Assembly (NCBI RefSeq): GCF_003992115.1 | Contig: NZ_RQUX01000001.1 | Span: 124,001 to 188,000, forward strand | Direction of reading: 5' to 3' | Length of the DNA stretch: 64,000 bases | Source of the DNA: Veillonella ratti | Lineage (GTDB): Bacteria > Bacillota > Negativicutes > Veillonellales > Veillonellaceae | Shown here: positions 53,550 through 62,675 of the stretch, piece by piece | How the letters are laid out: each line of letters starts with the position of its first letter | Position numbering within the stretch: position 1 is the first letter of the stretch | The notes under the pieces: generated by a model | Told to the model about the DNA's origin: nothing | The model's input: only the letters and a program-made list of their open reading frames with translations | Databases searched by the model: none | Made by a program: the position numbers and the translations under genes

Positions 53550-54879
53550 AAGCAACTGCCTCCGTATCTTCACCTTTACCGGCTACTACCGCATTGTCTT
53601 TTGTTTTATCAAAACGAATTTCAATGGACCGCGCATGGCCTTCCAAACCTTCAGTGCGTGCTAATGTAGCAATATGCGGTGCCAACTCAGCTAAGCGCTC
53701 TTTAGAAAATTGCATAAACGCCGTACGTTTCACAAAGTCATATACGCCGAGGGGTGACGAAAAACGTGCCGTACCACTGGTTGGCAATACGTGATTCGGA
53801 CCGCCCATATAATCACCCAGCGGTTCAGCCGTATAAGAGCCGAGAAATACGGAACCGGCATTTTCTACTAAGCTCAAGTAATCTGACGCATTGTTAAGCT
53901 GAATTTCCAAATGTTCCGGCGCTACTTCATTCATTAGGGTGAACATGTCGGCTACCGAATCCATGATGGCTATAAAACTCCGCTCTTCAATAGCCACTTT
54001 GGCAATATCCTTACGAGGTAGTTCCTCCAATTGCCGTGCCACTTCGTCCGAAACGGCATGAGCCAATACTTCACTGTCTGTAATTAGAATAGCCCGCGCC
54101 CGTTTATCATGTTCTGCCTGAGACAATAAATCAGCGGCCAAGTGAACCGGATTGGCTGTTTCATCGGCCAAAATGCCGATTTCGGAAGGTCCTGCAATCA
54201 TGTCGATGGATACTTGACCGAACACTTGACGCTTCGCCGTAGCCACATAGATGTTACCGGGGCCTACGATTTTGTCGACCTTCGGAATTGATTCCGTACC
54301 ATAAGCAAGGGCTCCCACAGCCTGAGCGCCGCCTACCTGATAGACTGCATCAACACCGGCTAATTTAGCGGCACCTAATACAATCGGCGCAATGCCGTCT
54401 TTTTGTGGCGGTGTCACCATAATAACTTCCTTAACGCCCGCAATTTTAGCCGGTAAAGCACACATCAAAATAGTCGACGGATAGGCGGCCGTACCGCCCG
54501 GTACATAAATACCCACCCGTTTTAACGGTGTTACTTTCTGCCCCCGTACTATACCCGGCGTATCCAAATCAATGAAACTTTGGTCAATTTGTCGCTTATG
54601 AAAGGCTTCAATATTGCGTTTAGCCACTTCCAAAGCCTCTTTTAAAGCCGGCGCCAATGAATTATAGGCCTCAGTCAAAACCTCGTCGCTCACTTTTAAC
54701 TCCGTCAGCTGTACGCCGTCAAACTTTTCACTATAGTCACGTAATGCCGCATCGCCTTTGGCAATAACGGTATCAATAATTTCGCGTACCTGCTGTTCAA
54801 TGACTAAATCCGTTGTGGCCGCCGTGTAATCATTCACCAATGCCAGCATCTTTTGTAACGGCTCTCTGTATATTTTCAT
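53539..54879 (-). CDS. hisD: Histidinol dehydrogenase
   Basis: A 446-residue zinc- and NAD-dependent enzyme for the last two steps. [56 protein letters not shown] and EHLEIQ follow in family order, then [20 protein letters not shown]. Length is slightly above the usual 430. GGAG precedes the ATG. Confidence 0.96.
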   Translation of the reverse strand: MKIYREPLQKMLALVNDYTAATTDLVIEQQVREIIDTVIAKGDAALRDYSEKFDGVQLTELKVSDEVLTEAYNSLAPALKEALEVAKRNIEAFHKRQIDQSFIDLDTPGIVRGQKVTPLKRVGIYVPGGTAAYPSTILMCALPAKIAGVKEVIMVTPPQKDGIAPIVLGAAKLAGVDAVYQVGGAQAVGALAYGTESIPKVDKIVGPGNIYVATAKRQVFGQVSIDMIAGPSEIGILADETANPVHLAADLLSQAEHDKRARAILITDSEVLAHAVSDEVARQLEELPRKDIAKVAIEERSFIAIMDSVADMFTLMNEVAPEHLEIQLNNASDYLSLVENAGSVFLGSYTAEPLGDYMGGPNHVLPTSGTARFSSPLGVYDFVKRTAFMQFSKERLAELAPHIATLARTEGLEGHARSIEIRFDKTKDNAVVAGKGEDTEAVAYGH

Positions 54880-54921
54880 GATGGTCTCCTCTCTCTATTT
54901 CTCTAATTATTTTTTCTCAAA

Positions 54922-55554
54922 TTATTTCGCTGTATCAATGTTACGTGCTTCTTTTAAGCGGTCTACCAGATCAAAAATTTTGCCCCGTTTTTGCTTAAGC
55001 GCCAATGGATTCGCTACTAAACGTGTTGAGATAGGACTCAATTTATCAAAAATCTGTAAATTATTCTCCCGTAAGGTTGTGCCCGTTTCCGTAATATCCA
55101 CGATAGCGTCGGCTAACCCGATAAGGGGCGCCAACTCCACAGACCCTTCAATTTTAATAATTTCCACGTCTTTACCGCGGCTGGCAAAATAGCGTTTCGT
55201 AATATTCGGATACTTGGTGCCGATAGTATGTCGCCGCGGCTCATTGAGATTATAACCGGCCAGCGACGCCAAAATAAATTGACAACGCCCCGTTTGTAAA
55301 TCCAACAGCTCATACCCCGTATTCTGCTGTTCTTCCAAAATATCACTGCCTACGATGCCAATATCAACGACACCGTTATTTAAGTAGGTAAGAACGTCGC
55401 CGCCTTTAACTAAAATGACTTGCAAATTGTCACCTAAAGTAATAACCAGTTTTCGTTTTTTATTTCGTAACGGCTCACAATCAATACCGCAACGTTCAAA
55501 GAGTGGAGTGACCTGATCTTCCACACGTCCCTTCGTCAATGCAATACTAAGCAT
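54922..55554 (-). CDS. hisG: ATP phosphoribosyltransferase, short form
   Basis: A 210-residue catalytic subunit for the first step of histidine synthesis. It lacks the C-terminal regulatory domain of long HisG and so needs HisZ, encoded just upstream. SIALTKGRVEDQVTPLFE is the N-terminal motif, DVLTYLNNGVVDIGIVGSD follows and DAIVDITETGTTLRENNL binds PRPP. It overlaps hisZ by eight bases. Confidence 0.96.
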   Translation of the reverse strand: MLSIALTKGRVEDQVTPLFERCGIDCEPLRNKKRKLVITLGDNLQVILVKGGDVLTYLNNGVVDIGIVGSDILEEQQNTGYELLDLQTGRCQFILASLAGYNLNEPRRHTIGTKYPNITKRYFASRGKDVEIIKIEGSVELAPLIGLADAIVDITETGTTLRENNLQIFDKLSPISTRLVANPLALKQKRGKIFDLVDRLKEARNIDTAK

Positions 55555-56704
55555 CGGCTTTCACCCCTTCCTCTGTGACCACATAGAGTGTGGCGCCGTC
55601 CGCAGCAGCTTGTTCACGGGCCTCCGCTAATGTATCGGCCAATACTAAACTATACGTCGGATGAGCCAATACATAATCAGCCACCACATCCCAATCAGCT
55701 TCACCGATATACACATAGGAAGGTTTTGCCTGAGGCAAAGTTATATCCGCCACCGATGCCAATACATCCAAATCAAAGCCCATGCCCACGGCCGGGGTAG
55801 GCTCTTTTTGAAAATTAGCGAGTAATTTATCATACCGTCCGCCGCTCACAATATAACTGGCCACGCCGTCAATATAACCGCGGAAAGTAAGGCCCGTATA
55901 ATAAGGTTGCGGTGCGGGACTACTGAAATCTATGCGCACCTTTTGACTGGATAGTTTTTGTACCGCCTGCGCCATTTGCATAACCCCATTCACCAAACGC
56001 TGTGCGCTCATCGGTAAAATAATGGCATCCAGCTCTTGCTGCACTTCCTCAATGGAGCCGAAAAGACGCGGCCAAATTTTAAGCAAGGAATACAATGTAT
56101 TTTCCGTATACGCTTCAATTAAACGCTCGTACACCGGCAAGTTTTTATTAAATAACGCTTCAAACAATTCGGTTCGTTCCGCCGCCGTAAGCCCCAATGC
56201 GTCAACTACGGTTTCGGCAAACCGGGCATCACTGAGTTCCACATATAGCTGATTGTTGAGCCATAACCGGTTAACTTGATTGATGATAAGCAAACACTCC
56301 AGTTCGGCTTTTTCCGAAGCATAACCTACCAGCTCAATGCCGGCCTGCGTCACCTGATTTGCCCAGCCGCGGTGAGCCTGATTCATAGCAAACACATCGC
56401 CGGTATAGTAAAATTTTTTAGGCAAATTAACTTGAATATTCGCTAAAAAACGTGCAATAGGTAGCGTCAGGTCGGGGCGAATTACCAAGCGTTCCTGTGA
56501 GCTGTCCACCACTTCATACATACGCTGCTGAACAGCCAAATCATAGTCATCAAATATATTCTTGTATTCAATGAGTGGTGTATTAATCTTCGTATAGCCC
56601 CGTTCAAAAAAGCACTTAGCCAGACTATGGCTAAGAGCTGCTTTTTTCTGTGCTTCTTCACCAAACTCATCCCGAAATCCCGGCGGTAATCGTTTTTGTC
56701 TCAT
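55547..56704 (-). CDS. hisZ: ATP phosphoribosyltransferase regulatory subunit
   Basis: A 385-residue histidyl-tRNA synthetase-like protein lacking the anticodon-binding domain. LPPGFRDEFGEEAQKK and RPDLTLPIARFLA are the class II motif 1/2 regions, and GGRYDKLLANF is motif 3-like. HisZ gives histidine feedback to short HisG. It is the first gene of the his operon. Confidence 0.95.
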   Translation of the reverse strand: MRQKRLPPGFRDEFGEEAQKKAALSHSLAKCFFERGYTKINTPLIEYKNIFDDYDLAVQQRMYEVVDSSQERLVIRPDLTLPIARFLANIQVNLPKKFYYTGDVFAMNQAHRGWANQVTQAGIELVGYASEKAELECLLIINQVNRLWLNNQLYVELSDARFAETVVDALGLTAAERTELFEALFNKNLPVYERLIEAYTENTLYSLLKIWPRLFGSIEEVQQELDAIILPMSAQRLVNGVMQMAQAVQKLSSQKVRIDFSSPAPQPYYTGLTFRGYIDGVASYIVSGGRYDKLLANFQKEPTPAVGMGFDLDVLASVADITLPQAKPSYVYIGEADWDVVADYVLAHPTYSLVLADTLAEAREQAAADGATLYVVTEEGVKADA

Positions 56705-56810
56705 ATGTTCTCCCTACTCTCTTCCTCTCTGAACCCTATCGGTACGTTCTATTACATCTCTTTTACTTACTCTTTACTTTTATTCTTCATCTAACTAAAG
56801 GATTAAAGTT

Positions 56811-56839
56811 ATAATACACTTTCAAGCGCGGATAGTCAA
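56811..56839 (-). promoter_or_regulatory. Promoter of the his operon
   Basis: TTGACT and TATTAT with a 17-base spacer on the minus strand. The leader to hisZ is only about 100 bases, with no T-box or His-rich leader peptide. Confidence 0.75.
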
Positions 56840-56904
56840 CTTTCATTTAGGCATAGCATGCATGTATTTAAGTAATAATCTAATGTCTTCAGATGACAAA
56901 TAGC

Positions 56905-56953
56905 TAAAAAAAGGAGCGTTTAACCATATGAATTCATATGGCTAAACGCTCCT
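56905..56953 (-). terminator. Terminator after the histidinol phosphatase gene
   Basis: AGGAGCGTTTA and TAAACGCTCCT enclose the palindrome CCATATGAATTCATATGG (with one mismatched pair between), followed by seven Ts on the minus strand. It closes the Trp T-box operon. Confidence 0.9.
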
Positions 56954-56995
56954 AATATGTTGTTCTCTCAAATCATTTTTCCTATAATATTACCC

Positions 56996-57979
56996 TTACT
57001 CACTCCAGGCTTTTACAAAAGCCGCTAAGCTATGTGAGTCGGATCCCATCATGAACGGTACGCCCAAAACATAGGCCATCCCTTGAATGAAAGGACTTGG
57101 GTACATTTCACCGCAATTTTCTTTGAATACACCGCTCACATTATAATCCAGCGTTCGATTTTGCGCTTTTAAGGTGCGTAAAATGTTCATGATAACCTGC
57201 TGCGTTTGCTGATCATAGGACGATGTAAAGTTGAAATATTTTTGGTATTTTTTTATTACATCAATATGGCCGATACGCACCGGCGTATGTGGCCCGAAAT
57301 CAGTCTGCACCGCCTGCAATACCAATTCAAAATAGCGGCGGAATAAAACATCCTGCTTTTGTAAATAACTGCCAAAGGCTTTTTCAAATTCCGCCTCACT
57401 GTAGTCAAGGCACCAAAAACCGTCATTCGCCCCCTGCATGAAGTGAACCGACAATAAGTTTTCACCCGTATAAGGGCCTACCATGTTTAAAAACTCTTGC
57501 GTAGCTGTTTCAAAGCCGGGCAAGAAGTCCACTTCAAAGCCAACGGAGAGATTAATATGTCCGCCGTATTCTCTTTGCAGTTCATTGCCTAAAGCCAAAT
57601 ACGGTTCTACTTGATCCATCCGCAGCGAGGCTGTAGTAAGCCCCTCTTCATCACCTTTATAGCGTTTACTGAAACCGGCCGGTAAAGGGGCATGTTCCGT
57701 AATACAAAGTTTATAAAAACCTAATTCGATGGCTTTTTCAATAATCAAGGCCACCTTATCGCCACTGCCATGAGGGCAAAGTTCGGTGTGTATATGACCA
57801 TCCACCAATTGCCCTTCATATTGATTATTGCCGGCTACGGGATAACGGTGTTGACGAGCTTGTACCGCAACGGCGGGCTCGTTATTTTGCGGCATAGCAT
57901 TACGATCGTTATTTTGCGGCATAGCGTCACGATTGTTATTTAGCGGCATACCGTTATGAAAGGGTTGATTATTACTCAT
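56996..57979 (-). CDS. hisJ: PHP-type histidinol-phosphatase
   Basis: A 327-residue PHP-domain phosphatase. VDGHIHTELCPHGSG and CITEHAPLP hold metal ligands, GFEVDFLPGFE and SVHFMQG follow, and GSDSHSLAAF closes the metal site. It supplies the phosphatase missing from the his operon. Residues 1-55 are an Asn/Pro/Met-rich lead with a repeated RDAMPQNN / RNAMPQNN motif. It overlaps ecfT by four bases (ATGA), so it is co-transcribed with the ECF transporter behind the Trp T-box. Confidence 0.88.
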   Translation of the reverse strand: MSNNQPFHNGMPLNNNRDAMPQNNDRNAMPQNNEPAVAVQARQHRYPVAGNNQYEGQLVDGHIHTELCPHGSGDKVALIIEKAIELGFYKLCITEHAPLPAGFSKRYKGDEEGLTTASLRMDQVEPYLALGNELQREYGGHINLSVGFEVDFLPGFETATQEFLNMVGPYTGENLLSVHFMQGANDGFWCLDYSEAEFEKAFGSYLQKQDVLFRRYFELVLQAVQTDFGPHTPVRIGHIDVIKKYQKYFNFTSSYDQQTQQVIMNILRTLKAQNRTLDYNVSGVFKENCGEMYPSPFIQGMAYVLGVPFMMGSDSHSLAAFVKAWSE

Positions 57980-58656
57980 ATAGCGCCTCGCACATACATA
58001 ATAATAGCAATCGTAACAAGGACAAGCACGGCTGTCACTACATAATCCAAACCTTTCATGCCAACAGTGGCTACGAAGCTGTGATCTTTATTACCGAAAC
58101 CGCGAAGTTCCAAAGACAGTGCCATTGTTTCCGAACGGCCTAAGGATTTTAACAATAATGGTTGAATGACAGAACCGTAGGAAGCAAAGCGTTTGAAGAA
58201 ATTGCCTTCCAAAGCAAGCCCTCGACAAGCCTGAGCTTCCTGAACGGCATGGCTTTCCGCTATGAAATCCGGTACGAAACGAAGGGCTGCGGTGAACATG
58301 AACGCATATTCGTAAGGAATTTTACACTGCGTAACCAAAGCTGCCGTCAAATCCTGTAATTTCGTCGTTGCCAAAAGCATGATGAATACCATGGTCATAC
58401 AGAGCATACGAAGACCGGTTACATAAGCCGATTCCAAGGTGCCGCCGCCAAGGAACTGCACCACTGCCAAGAACACGGCGAAGGCGGCTAAGGTTAAAAC
58501 GGCTTTATATTGGCGAATCAAAAGACCCGTTACTAATAGAATTAAAAGTTCCAAAGCCAACAAAAGGCTTAATTCATAGGTGGTTGTCAAAAGGACAGCC
58601 CATGCGGAGAAGGCGATGGTCATTAATATTTTGGTAAATGGTACTAATCGTTGCAT
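57976..58656 (-). CDS. ecfT: ECF transporter transmembrane subunit T
   Basis: A 226-residue membrane protein with about five to six helices. ALRFVPDFIAESHAVQEAQA and later SLELRGFGNKD match the coupling-helix region of EcfT, where short Ala-Arg motifs contact the ATPases. It lies directly after the ATPase gene (eight-base gap) in a dedicated ECF cassette. Confidence 0.9.
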   Translation of the reverse strand: MQRLVPFTKILMTIAFSAWAVLLTTTYELSLLLALELLILLVTGLLIRQYKAVLTLAAFAVFLAVVQFLGGGTLESAYVTGLRMLCMTMVFIMLLATTKLQDLTAALVTQCKIPYEYAFMFTAALRFVPDFIAESHAVQEAQACRGLALEGNFFKRFASYGSVIQPLLLKSLGRSETMALSLELRGFGNKDHSFVATVGMKGLDYVVTAVLVLVTIAIIMYVRGAI

Positions 58657-58664
58657 GGTTCCTC

Positions 58665-59474
58665 CTAACTGCGAGCCTTTAAGGCCAACATTTTTGCTTC
58701 AAATTCTGCCATTGATTTGCAATAACCAAGGCCCGGTACCGTTTCTGCCAATTCTACACACGGCGGTTTGGTAAGGCCTAAGTCAAATAAATCATCACGG
58801 CTCGTAAATAATTCTTCCGGTTTCCCGTCAAAAGCTTTCGTGCCGTAGCCTACGATAATAGCACGGGTGCAGTGGCTTGCCATGATTTCCATGTCATGGG
58901 TAACGAGGATAATCGTAAGCCCCGTAGCACGTAAGGTTTCCAATAATTCCAAGAGCTCACGTGTTTCTTTACCGTCTTGACCACTGGTCGGTTCATCAAG
59001 AATTAAAATCTTGGACTTCATCGCCAATGCCGAGGCAATGGCAACACGCTGTTTTTCACCACGACGTAACGTCGGGGGATAGGCATCGCGCAAATGACTG
59101 ATGCCCGTATCTGCCAAAGCCTTGGACGTAATATCCGCTACTTCGGCTTTGGTGTAACCTAATTGTTCCGGTCCAAAAGCCACTTCTTCAGCCACGGTGG
59201 GGCGGAACATCTGGCGGTCCGGCTGTTGGAACACGTAGCCGATGAAACGGCCTCGTTCCGATGGCGGCAACGCCGTAATATCTGTGTCATTATAATAAAT
59301 CTTGCCGCTGCGCGGTTTTTCAAGGCCCATTAATAAACGGGTTACCGTCGTTTTACCGCAACCGTTGCGACCGCCGATGGCGATGAATTCACCTTCGCCG
59401 ATGGAAAAATCTACATTATCTATAATATCTTGGCCCAGCACATAGCCGAAACGCAAGCCTTTAACCTCCAGCAT
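58665..59474 (-). CDS. ecfA: ECF transporter ATPase with atypical signature motif
   Basis: A 269-residue ABC ATPase. Walker A is GGRNGCGKTT (residues 34-43), the Q-loop is YVFQQPDRQMF, Walker B is ILILDEPTSGQDG and the switch histidine is in LVTHDMEIM. The signature loop reads TLRRGEKQRVAIA instead of the usual LSGGQ/E, so one ATP site of the ATPase pair may be weakened. Its partner is the ATPase half of the next gene upstream. Confidence 0.92.
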   Translation of the reverse strand: MLEVKGLRFGYVLGQDIIDNVDFSIGEGEFIAIGGRNGCGKTTVTRLLMGLEKPRSGKIYYNDTDITALPPSERGRFIGYVFQQPDRQMFRPTVAEEVAFGPEQLGYTKAEVADITSKALADTGISHLRDAYPPTLRRGEKQRVAIASALAMKSKILILDEPTSGQDGKETRELLELLETLRATGLTIILVTHDMEIMASHCTRAIIVGYGTKAFDGKPEELFTSRDDLFDLGLTKPPCVELAETVPGLGYCKSMAEFEAKMLALKARS

Positions 59475-59612
59475 ACGAACCTCCTATTTTTAATCCGTTA
59501 GCTCTATCTACCGCTCTAATTTTAATTACCGGGTAGCGCTATCTATTCTCTGATGTTTCTATGTTACTTCTCTCTTACTCTCTTTATGTATGTTCCCAAC
59601 TGCTTTGATTAG

Positions 59613-61073
59613 CTAGGCTTTTAAACCTTCTTTAGCAGCTGCCACGCTGAGCCATGGTTTTTCAAAAGCAAAACCCGCTTCTTCTAAACGCATATAGGTT
59701 GTGAAGATGGATGGCAATGCGTCCACATAAATTTTGTGGTCATACATGTAACGTAAGGTTACTTCCGGCACATCGTCGGTACGAAGTTCACCATCTACCA
59801 TGAGGGCCATGCGATTGGCATATGGCAGTACTGCATGAAGGTCGTGGTCGATAACAACTACGGTAATGCCGTATTCCTTATTAAGGGCACCCACTAAGCG
59901 GTACAATTCAGCAGTCCCTTCCGGATCGAGGGAACTGGTCGGTTCATCCAACACAAGGATGGATGGATTCGTGGCAAGCACGGAGGCAATAGCCAAACGT
60001 TGACGCTGACCGCCGGAAAGACTTGGAATCTTACGGTTTTCCATGCCTTCGAGCCCAACCTGTTTGAAAACTGCAGCACTTCGTTCTTTAATCTGTTCCG
60101 GTGTATAACCGCGATTTTCCATGGCGAATGCCACTTCTTCAGCTACCGTCATGGTTACGAGCTGCGTGTCATAATCGGCCAGTACTACACCGATTTCCGT
60201 AGCCAATTCGGAGATTTCCGCCTGCGTCGTGGCTTTACCGTTTACGAATACCATACCTTCCATGCGACCGCCGTAGAATTTAGGCACCGCACCGATCATG
60301 GCCATACATAAAGTGGATTTACCGCAACCGGCAGGACCGGTAATAACAATGAAGTCGCCGTCATTGACAACCAAATTAATATCTTTCAAAGCCGGCTTCG
60401 TTTGCTGACCGTAATAATACGAAAAATGTTCAATAGAGATTTTAGCATCCGTAGCCGGTGTCAATTCATATTGGCTGTGATCGCTGGAAATAACTTCGTC
60501 CGCTTTCGGTAAGTAACCGCGACGCGCAAACAAGCGTTGTGCCGGAATGTATAAAAGCGGCGTAATAACGGCATTAATAGCAGCTACCAAAAGCACCAAC
60601 GGCCACATAGCTTTCGTATACACTTCAGTCGGTAAAGCTAAGACTACATACAAGACCGTAACGAAGATACCGCCTGATACCATGGTACTTAAGAAACCGG
60701 ACACTACCGGCGGCACCATCATGCGACCGAATTTCAAACGGCTGAACATGTGAACCACAAAAGCTGCGGTCAAGGCACCGGCCGGTTCACTCAATAAGTT
60801 CGCATAAGGAAACGCCGATTTAGAAGTCATCAGGTTGATTAGGGCTGCCACAAGGCCAATCCCTAAAGACTGACGATAATTTGGTCTGGTCAAATGAATG
60901 GCTACACAATACGTAGCAATCATCCAGTTCGGCGTAATGCCCGCCACGCTTGGGCTGACTAAGTGTAAAATCGTGCCTAAGGCCAACATTAAGGTACTGA
61001 CTGTGACCCAGCGGAACTGCCCGCCTTGCACATGTGTATATACTAATTTTGAAACATCTTGAACTCGCTCCAT
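59613..61073 (-). CDS. Fusion of a TrpP-like ECF S component and an ECF ATPase
   Basis: A 486-residue fusion. Residues 20-185 are a membrane domain with about six helices; VAGITPNWMIATYCVAIHL and GIGLVAALINLMTSK followed by NLLSEPAGAL resemble TrpP, the tryptophan substrate-binding S component. Residues 211-450 are an ABC ATPase with Walker A GPAGCGKST (246-254), a canonical LSGGQRQRLAIAS signature and Walker B ILVLDEPTSSLD. With ecfA and ecfT downstream this makes a complete importer. The Trp T-box in its leader supports tryptophan as substrate. Confidence 0.87.
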   Translation of the reverse strand: MERVQDVSKLVYTHVQGGQFRWVTVSTLMLALGTILHLVSPSVAGITPNWMIATYCVAIHLTRPNYRQSLGIGLVAALINLMTSKSAFPYANLLSEPAGALTAAFVVHMFSRLKFGRMMVPPVVSGFLSTMVSGGIFVTVLYVVLALPTEVYTKAMWPLVLLVAAINAVITPLLYIPAQRLFARRGYLPKADEVISSDHSQYELTPATDAKISIEHFSYYYGQQTKPALKDINLVVNDGDFIVITGPAGCGKSTLCMAMIGAVPKFYGGRMEGMVFVNGKATTQAEISELATEIGVVLADYDTQLVTMTVAEEVAFAMENRGYTPEQIKERSAAVFKQVGLEGMENRKIPSLSGGQRQRLAIASVLATNPSILVLDEPTSSLDPEGTAELYRLVGALNKEYGITVVVIDHDLHAVLPYANRMALMVDGELRTDDVPEVTLRYMYDHKIYVDALPSIFTTYMRLEEAGFAFEKPWLSVAAAKEGLKA

Positions 61074-61093
61074 ACTGTTCTCCTCCTAAAAAT

Positions 61094-61385
61094 GGGTATA
61101 AAAAAAACCTTCCAATCCCAAAATACATAGGGACGAAGGTTAATCCGCGGTGCCACCCCGATTGGTCAAAAGACCCGGCTCACTACGTACGGCCTACCCA
61201 ATACAGGCGATACGCGCTCCTTTGGTAACGGTCGGAGATGACCGGTGACGCCTACCTTAAGGTTCGGGCCACATCTCCCAGGTCCATTCACTATACTTTC
61301 TTGCACCGGGCTTCCACCATTCCCGACTCGCTGTAGCCGAACTTGTATAGCTACTCTTCCTGTTCACAGATGATAACTATATGTT
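61094..61385 (-). ncRNA. T-box leader, Trp specifier, upstream of the ECF operon
   Basis: On the minus strand GGGGTGGCACCGCGG (61145-61159) is the T-box antiterminator motif. Stem I contains AGCGAGTCGGGAATGGTGG followed by AAGCCCGG, and the specifier loop reads GTGAA-TGG-ACC, giving TGG, the tryptophan codon. Uncharged tRNA-Trp would allow read-through into the transporter and hisJ. Confidence 0.93.
61099..61141 (-). terminator. T-box terminator upstream of the ECF operon
   Basis: AACCTTCGTCCC pairs with GGGATTGGAAGGTT (one bulge), then eight Ts on the minus strand. Confidence 0.9.
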
Positions 61386-61392
61386 TTATCCA

Positions 61393-61422
61393 ATTATACA
61401 CACAAGCGATTTAAGAAGTCAA
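61393..61422 (-). promoter_or_regulatory. Promoter of the Trp T-box ECF operon
   Basis: TTGACT and TATAAT with an 18-base spacer on the minus strand, next to the T-box leader. Confidence 0.82.
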
Positions 61423-61549
61423 TACGATTTTCACAAATTATGGCAAATCTTTTTGCTTACTCTCAGAATCTTTATTCATGGCTGCTACTGTAGCTTTATT
61501 CATAATCTTCGTTGTCCCATAAATATAAAAGTTAGCGTTTAACACATCA

Positions 61550-61578
61550 TTTCAATAAACAGTTCTCTATGCTATAAT
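61550..61578 (+). promoter_or_regulatory. Promoter of the DUF2520-panB operon
   Basis: Extended -10 TGCTATAAT (hexamer 61573-61578) with a weak TTTCAA 17 bases upstream. The start point would be near 61585. Confidence 0.62.
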
Positions 61579-61584
61579 AACAGT

Positions 61585-61778
61585 GAAATAGAGTGGTATC
61601 TATCAAGAACCACATCCGTTTCAACAGGATTTACAACTTCATAATTCATTCTAGTTTTATCGCTTGGATCTATTAGACCGGGACGAGACGCAACATAGGA
61701 ATTTTATGCGCATTTCGAGGTCGAAGTGCGCCTTTTTTTATGAAAACTTGCGGCACGTCAAAAGCAGAAAGGAGTTTC
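61585..61778 (+). promoter_or_regulatory. 5' leader of the DUF2520-panB operon, candidate riboswitch or attenuator
   Basis: About 195 bases before the start codon. It holds GTGGT..ACCAC near 61593-61613, a CATA..TATG hairpin near 61693-61709 that overlaps the terminator's upstream arm, and then an intrinsic terminator at 61708-61738. A terminator inside a leader implies regulated read-through. A pan-motif RNA is known upstream of panB in other bacteria; I cannot confirm that this is one. Confidence 0.5.
61708..61738 (+). terminator. Intrinsic terminator within the panB operon leader
   Basis: GCGCATTTCGA pairs with TCGAAGTGCGC (one G-T pair) around GG, followed by CTTTTTTT, 40 bases before the first gene. 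Confidence 0.85.
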
Positions 61779-62675
61779 ATGAAAATCGGTATTATCGGCG
61801 GCGGCAAAGTCGGTTCTACCTTAGCCCATCATTTGAGCACTCAGTTGGTGAGCATTGTTGGTTCTTCTTCTGAAAAAACCATCCACTTGGCCACCAAGTA
61901 CAAGGTACCCTTTATGACTCACGCTGAACTCGCCACCAAGGCGGATTTGGTATTACTCACCGTACCGGACAGGCAAATAGCCATCGTCGCCAAAAGCCTC
62001 GCTGTCGAAGCGCAACAAGAGCCGGCTATGCAAAGCACTATTTACTTACACTGCAGCGGCAGTTTAGACCTGTCACCCCTTAAGCCTTTGCAAGACGTTG
62101 GCGCTTCTGTAGGCAGTCTTCATCCTCTGCAAAGTTTTGCCGGTGCAAACACCGTTTTAAAAGGCATTTACATGGCTATTGACGGTGATGAAAAAGCACA
62201 GCAAGCCGCTCATGAACTGGCGACTATTTTAGAAGGACGAAGTTTTCACGTCCCCGCCGAAGACAGACCACTCTATCACGCAGCCGCTTGTATCTGTGCC
62301 AACTATACGGTTACCTTACAGACCATGGCGCAAGAACTTATGCGCCGTTGGCTAGAACCAACCAAACCCTCAAGGGCTGCCTGGCAGGCACTTTTGCCAT
62401 TATTCCAAGGTGTCGCAGCCAATCTTGAAGAGGCTGAAAATCCCGGTTCCGCCCTTACCGGCCCCATCGCTCGCGGCGATGTAAACACGGTACAGAGCCA
62501 TTTAGCGGTTTTACCAAAAAACATGATTCCTGTTTACAAGCAATTAGGCATAGCCACAACGCAGTTGGCCCTAATGAATCAGACAATTACGCCGCTTATG
62601 GCGGAAGAACTATTCAATTTATTTAATTCAGTTCACCACGAAGCTACTACTAAGGAGGAGACTTCACATGAGTAA
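61779..62675 (+). CDS. Rossmann-like / DUF2520 protein
   Basis: A 298-residue protein. KIGIIGGGKVGSTLAHHL is an N-terminal NAD(P)-binding fold, then VLLTVPDRQI and GSLHPLQSFAGA; the C-terminal half is the helical DUF2520 domain (YHAAACICANYTVTL). The layout is that of ketopantoate- or pyrroline-reductase-like enzymes. Its stop overlaps panB by eight bases, so a role in pantothenate synthesis, perhaps ketopantoate reduction, is plausible. ATG at 61779 has AAAGGAG four bases upstream. Confidence 0.85.
   Translation: MKIGIIGGGKVGSTLAHHLSTQLVSIVGSSSEKTIHLATKYKVPFMTHAELATKADLVLLTVPDRQIAIVAKSLAVEAQQEPAMQSTIYLHCSGSLDLSPLKPLQDVGASVGSLHPLQSFAGANTVLKGIYMAIDGDEKAQQAAHELATILEGRSFHVPAEDRPLYHAAACICANYTVTLQTMAQELMRRWLEPTKPSRAAWQALLPLFQGVAANLEEAENPGSALTGPIARGDVNTVQSHLAVLPKNMIPVYKQLGIATTQLALMNQTITPLMAEELFNLFNSVHHEATTKEETSHE

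Noticed and set aside
56705-56810. Histidine leader peptide or T-box before hisZ
   Set aside because: The leader is about 100 bases, has no His codon run and no T-box motif.
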